Shown here piece after piece: positions 51,601 to 57,600 of a stretch of DNA of 64,000 bases. The translations under genes and the position numbers were made by a program. The notes beneath the pieces are model-generated. The model was not told the origin of the DNA. It saw nothing but the letters and a program-made list of their open reading frames with translations, and made no database searches. Within the stretch, counting starts at the first letter, position 1. Every line of letters begins with the position of its first letter. The stretch comes from Chaetorhynchus papuensis (lineage: Eukaryota; Chordata; Aves; Passeriformes; Rhipiduridae), in contig VWYX01000766.1 of NCBI GenBank assembly GCA_013396525.1, positions 124,001-188,000 of the forward strand, written 5' to 3'.

Positions 51601-54600
51601 GGTTTAACCATATCTCAGTAAAAGGCAGGTTTTTTTTCCACAGTTGTATCAAATTTTGATAACTTTGTCACTTTGGTTGAAAGGATGTTTTTCAGTCTAA
51701 GTCACTGAATCTCTTTGAGTGATGCTGCCACATTTAAATATCTGAGGCTTAGGGTAAAATTCAAATAAAACTATAGAACGTCATATGAGAGCATTCTTGT
51801 TTAGGGAATTGATAGAGCTTGAATAAGCAGTAGGAAATCAGTTTTTGGACTTTGGGTCCCTGGCCAGTCTTCATCCATCCTCTCTGTGAATCTGTAATAC
51901 ACGGTGCTGCGGTATACATAAAATTATGGATTTTTCTCAGTTTTGATACAGACATACTGAATTTCTTTTCTCCTTGATATACATTCTCTTTACACTAGGA
52001 CTATAAGCTGCCATTATGACCAATAGAAATCTAGCCTTTACAGTCAATAGTGTCTAGAGAATGATTTATTTAATGAGCCTCCAGGGCGAATGGAATTGCT
52101 CCCCAGACTCCTCTGATTGCATTGACCACCATTGATAGTAATGGCAGGTGTCTGGATTTAGGTGTCTGGAGTGGAATCTTATTTCTGCAGATGCAGTTAG
52201 TTACTATTCTACTCCTGTTTAACTTTCATAGTCATCAAAATAAAAATAGAGCGAGGACCCCTGTCCCACCCCCCCCCCCCCCCCCCCAAATCACAATCCT
52301 CCCCCAGAAACAAGCCACTAACTGTTCCATTGGTTCTGCCCAGCTTCTGGTGCACCTCCTCACTGGCAGAGCATGGGAAACTTAGAAGTCCTTGACTCAG
52401 AGAAAGCACTAGTTATAAACAACCAAAACATTGGTGTGTTAACATTATTATTCTCATACTAAATCCGAAACATAGCACCGTACCAGCTACTCGAAAGAAA
52501 ATTAACTTTATCCCAACTGAAACCATCAGAATAATTTAGATACAGAAAGAAATATTGCAGTGTTTTGAAGTGGCTAATAAAATCTTTTGTAGGTGACCAA
52601 GCATGTGTCTAAAAAAAATCAAGTTGTTACAGAGATGGCTTTAAGTTGTGTTCTTCTGATAATTTGATGCAGTGTCTTGAGGCAGAAGACAGCCTGCTGT
52701 GGTTTATGTTTTACTTTTCCTGGTTCAAAGTCTTGGTGCATGTAAATGTGTGAAGAAATTGTGTACATAAATTGTATATTTAGCTAAATTATACTAAGGC
52801 AAGCTTAGACTGCTGTAAATAAAAGCCTGTGGTATCAGATTGTTGCTACTTCATCAGCCACACACCTTATGCTCATATGGGTAGAATACAAGGTGTTTGA
52901 CTGATACAAAAATTATCTGCTTTTTTTATAGCAGATGAAAACATCTCCAAGGCTAAGTGGTTCTTGCCTCATGTAGTTTGGAAATCCTGGAAATGGAGGG
53001 AAATACTGCTGTGAATTGGTCTGTGCTGACTGCTACACAATGTAGTAGTTTTCCAGCTCGGTTTTAGGTGATGTCTCTGATCTGTACCTTTGAGGTAGAA
53101 ATTGGGCTACAGGATGGTAATTTAGGACAAATTTTTGTTGTTGGCAGATAGAAAAGCATTTATTTGTGCTCCTAAATATAACTGTGCTTGCAAAAAGATA
53201 ATCTTAAATTGAGGTTTTTTTAAGAATGAGCTTAAAGAAAGAAAAGTTGCTTGGATAAAGATATGCCAGCGAAGCAGTGTCAACAGTAATGATTTGAGTG
53301 ACTGCCTAGGAAATGGATGAAAAGTAGAGCCAATTATTTCAGCAGATACACGACTGTGTGTGATAAATTTATGAATTTGAAGCTGTTATCTATACAGGCT
53401 CAACAATTTTAGACAGGAAATTACCCAATGACTGTTCAAAAAAAAGAAGCGTTAAGCCATTACATCTTTGAATTTTGCAGACTTGGAAATAATCAGGTGG
53501 TCAGCCAAGAAACCAGACAAAGTTAGTGTGCCATTTTGCTTAGTTGATGGACTTTAAATAAATAAATTTCCCAGTACTGTAAGGAACAGATGCATAAAAT
53601 CTTATATGAATATATAAAAGTAGTTTTAACTGAAACATGAAAGTTTTGTGGAAGTGTGAACCTGAGCATACAGGGCTTGCAAGACCTGTCAGCAAATTAT
53701 TTTCCATCCTAATGTGCATGCTGAATATCAGATTTGATAACAAATTTTATGGGGCACCTATTTCTATTTACAGATACTAATCTGCAGCTATGGCAAGTGA
53801 TACAAGGTAGGTAACTGTCAGGGATGACATGATGCCCATTGATCAGTGGCTGGAGTGCCTGGGGAATGTCATTTCTTTGAGTTCTCTTTTGAACGTGTGT
53901 TCTGTTATATCAAACTGATAATTATGGGACAGACATGACCCATGCTTTCCTGCTTTGTCCACTGAAAACTTTCCTTCAAAAGAGAACAAACACCTGCCAA
54001 ATGGTCCATTTGAGGTTTTACACATCCTCATTCCATAGCTAAAGATCTCGTATGTGTTTATACAATCAGAACTTGTTGAAAATAGGTTTTCCTGAAGCTC
54101 CTGTCTGGAACGTGGTAATCTGGTATTAGGCTATACCAGTTGCAGATGTATAGCTTTTAGATACCTGTATCTATATCTATCCCTTTTTATTTATTCTGTA
54201 ATTTATAACTTGTATATTTTCTAGTGAAGGGTATCTAGTACAGTACGTGTGTTTTAACTAACATTTATTAGGCAAATTAATCTGCATTGCCCTGATATTC
54301 ATGTGAATGTACCACATAAAAGCAAAATGAAAGTTCCTTGCTACAGTACACTTATCTATGCCAAGTGAACTGTCTCCCAAGCCTCCTTGATTCTGACTTT
54401 GGACTACAGGTTTTGTCCCACTTGTCAGTACTAAGAGCTTTGTTATTAATTATAGGGAGAAGTTGTCTAAGAAAGCCTCAGTATCACCAGGATACCTGGT
54501 ATCATCTTTAGTATATTCAGTATCATACAATGGATGTGTCAGTTCATTGCAACAAACCCTGGTGCATAAAACCTCAAAACTACCCAGCTGTCTGGTCTGA

Positions 54601-57600
54601 AGTGCTCTCCTGATGGCATCACGTGCATCCTGCAGCCATGCCTAAAGGCAAGAGAAGTCCTTAAAAAACTTTGTCTTCAGTGGTCAGGTTAAAGCTTGCA
54701 GAGTTGACTTGAGGTTTTTTGAAAGAAAAATTCACACTGCTGCTAGTGCCTAGACTTGCACGTTCCAAGATCCAAGTGACAATTTTTGATAGGGCTGCCT
54801 TTCCCTCAGCTTCTTGGCTTCAGTGTGAGTCAGCTCATTGCTTAAACGAGACATATTTCTTAATCTCCTTCTCCCTTGCCAAAGCCATGGCCCATTCACC
54901 TCACGCATAAATTGTAAATGTGTTGCAGATTTTACAAAGCTCAGAGAGTTAAATAGAGGCAAAGTAAGTGAGATAGTCCTGATGCAGGCTTACAGTTAAA
55001 AAGTTGCAGAGAATCCTTGCTGTCAAGTGTGACCAGCAGTAGGTCATCTCAATAATGTAATGATCTTGCTTCAATATTACTGTTTCATAGTACCTTTGGC
55101 AGCTTCTGTTGATATTTAGCACAGACTATGGTGGGATGTGTAGAACATACCCAGCTTTTTGATGAATCATTTTTTGGTTTTGTATTCTTCGGTTTCATCT
55201 CAGTGGAAACTGTCACGCAGAGTACAAGGGAAATGTACTTGCTTCTGCAGCATCATTATTGTTTAACAAGTTCATATCTGGGTTCAGTAACACCCTCAAA
55301 AGTTGTTATAAAAATCACAAAAAAATTTTGATGATTTTTCAAATCACTTAATTTGAGTCTGACCTGTTACACGTTGTTGCCATAATGCCCTTTTAGTAGA
55401 TTGCAGTTAGAATAGATGGTAATAGTAGTTTTACAGGTTTTTAAGCTGTTTCTCTAAAATAGTTTAAAACCAAGCAATTTATAAGCGGTTAGAATGACCC
55501 TGCAAACACCTACACGCATGATATGTGCTGTTTATAATTTATTTTTTTCAAGGAACTTAAATTGAACCACTTCAATTTGGGGTGCTAGAATAAACAAGAA
55601 GGAACAGATCCCTCTGCCTTCTTGTTTCTGCAGATTTCAAATATGTCTAGTTTTACCTTGGTGCTTTTTCTAGCAAAAAGGGTTGCTCCTTGTGGTTTTT
55701 TTCCTTTACACACATCCTAGAGTAATGATATTAGGAAAGACTGAGGCTGACTATGGAGTTCATTCCCCACTGTACAAAGAAGGTTCTTCTGCAGGATGTG
55801 TTTTCTGTAATGAAATGCTGCAATTCATGGTTTTTCCTGCTGAGGATGACTACACAGCCTGTCAGATATTGGCCCTGCTGAAATCCCGTTTCCTTGATCA
55901 GTGATAAGAAAAGCTGAATCACAAGGATGAGAGAGCTCTCAGTGAAGCATGTAACTGCACATGTGCCAACTTGCACCACATAGCTGTGTTATTGTCTGCC
56001 ATCTGCCACTGCAAAAACTCTTGAGAACCAAACAGAACTGCGAGAAAGCAATGAGAAAAAATCCAACCTGTCCCAAGGCCTTGTTGTGTTATTATGTAGC
56101 TGTTGTTTCTATTTACTGCAAGAGCTGCTTCTCAGCATAAAATAATGAGTTAAGTACTAAAAGTAATTTCTGTGGGCATTAAGGCAAGTGATGTGAAAAG
56201 TACAGCTCAAGATTTTAGTACACAGAACTGTTAAAGAGGGGTGTTAATTTTCTAGGAAACTAAGCAGTACATCCTGAAGCATTCACGATTTGCTTTACCC
56301 TTGAAAAAAAAAATTTAGTCTAATTTAATTGCTTGCTCAAATATCCTTTGTTAAGAAGATGAAATGTGCTTTGATTCATCTTTTAAAAAGGAAGAAAGAT
56401 TCCACATCTTCTGGGTAGAAGAATAGGTGGCTACAGGATCACAGATTCCATCTTCAGTTTAACAGGTTCATGCAGAGATTGGAAATTAAAATGCACACAT
56501 CTTTGTATTTGATCTTCGCTGTTTTTCAGGAGTAACCAGACCATTTGCAGCTCCCACAGGGGCAGCAGCAGGACTTGGCCAGCAGCTGCTGGGGCCTTGT
56601 GAAGGGGTGGGGAGCTGTTCCCTGGCCCTTCCGCGTGTGTGCGCACACCTGGAGAATTCTCTTTAGTGATGAGTTGGTAAGCCCAACTCTGTGGCTAGAA
56701 AAAGTAGTGTTCATTTTCTATTCAACCAACCAGTTCTTTAATCTCCTGAGCAGAAAGGTTGACTAGATAGGAAGGAGTATTCCCACCTGCTTGATCCTGC
56801 CTGTGGCTATGCTGGAAAACAAAATGCTGTTTTCTCTCTTTTCTTCCCCTTCCTGCTTTTTAAAAAGTCTTTTAAAGTAGAGGAAAGTCACTTTGTCAAA
56901 TGCACAGTATGGATTAATTAGTCAATGTTTGTTCAAAGCTTTGGATGTCTTAACCCTTATTAGGGATAAGTGCTGAATTTTAGTCTTCTTCATGCATTGA
57001 CTTGGTTATGAGCAGCATCTTGATGGAGAAGGTTTTTTTTTACTGTTTGAGTCAGGTGCAATTTAGGACTTTATTCTCAAAGTTTGTGTATATTTTTTAC
57101 ACATTTATCATGTATATTTGCATATTATGTTACAGAGTTTCAGGTAACTATATTTTCAAAAACATTGAAGTGTTTTATATGAAGAAAAATACATTTATGT
57201 TTCTAGTTTGTTTTTGTCATCTTTAGGTCAGTCAACAGATTTCATAGGTATATGAATATTCTGAAGTACTATTTGGACATCTACAGGCCAAATAGGGAAC
57301 TACTTTTATCGGTAGAAATGAGAATATCCTTGCAGTAGTAGTGTTAGCAGCTGTATGTTTGAATGATTTTTCTCAATATATTATGTTGTCTTCTATTAGT
57401 AAAATACCAGAGTCAGAGTAAAAAATGAATTTAAAGTGGTTTTTGAGAAGAGAACTTAAATTCTTATGGGAATTGTCTGTATTGAGATGCAGAATTTAAG
57501 ATTAATGCTATAATTTTGAACTGAGCAAGAGCAGAGTTTTTCCTTTTACGTACTGTCATAGCTCTTTTTTGAGGTGAAGAGAGACTGAAGAGGTGTAATT

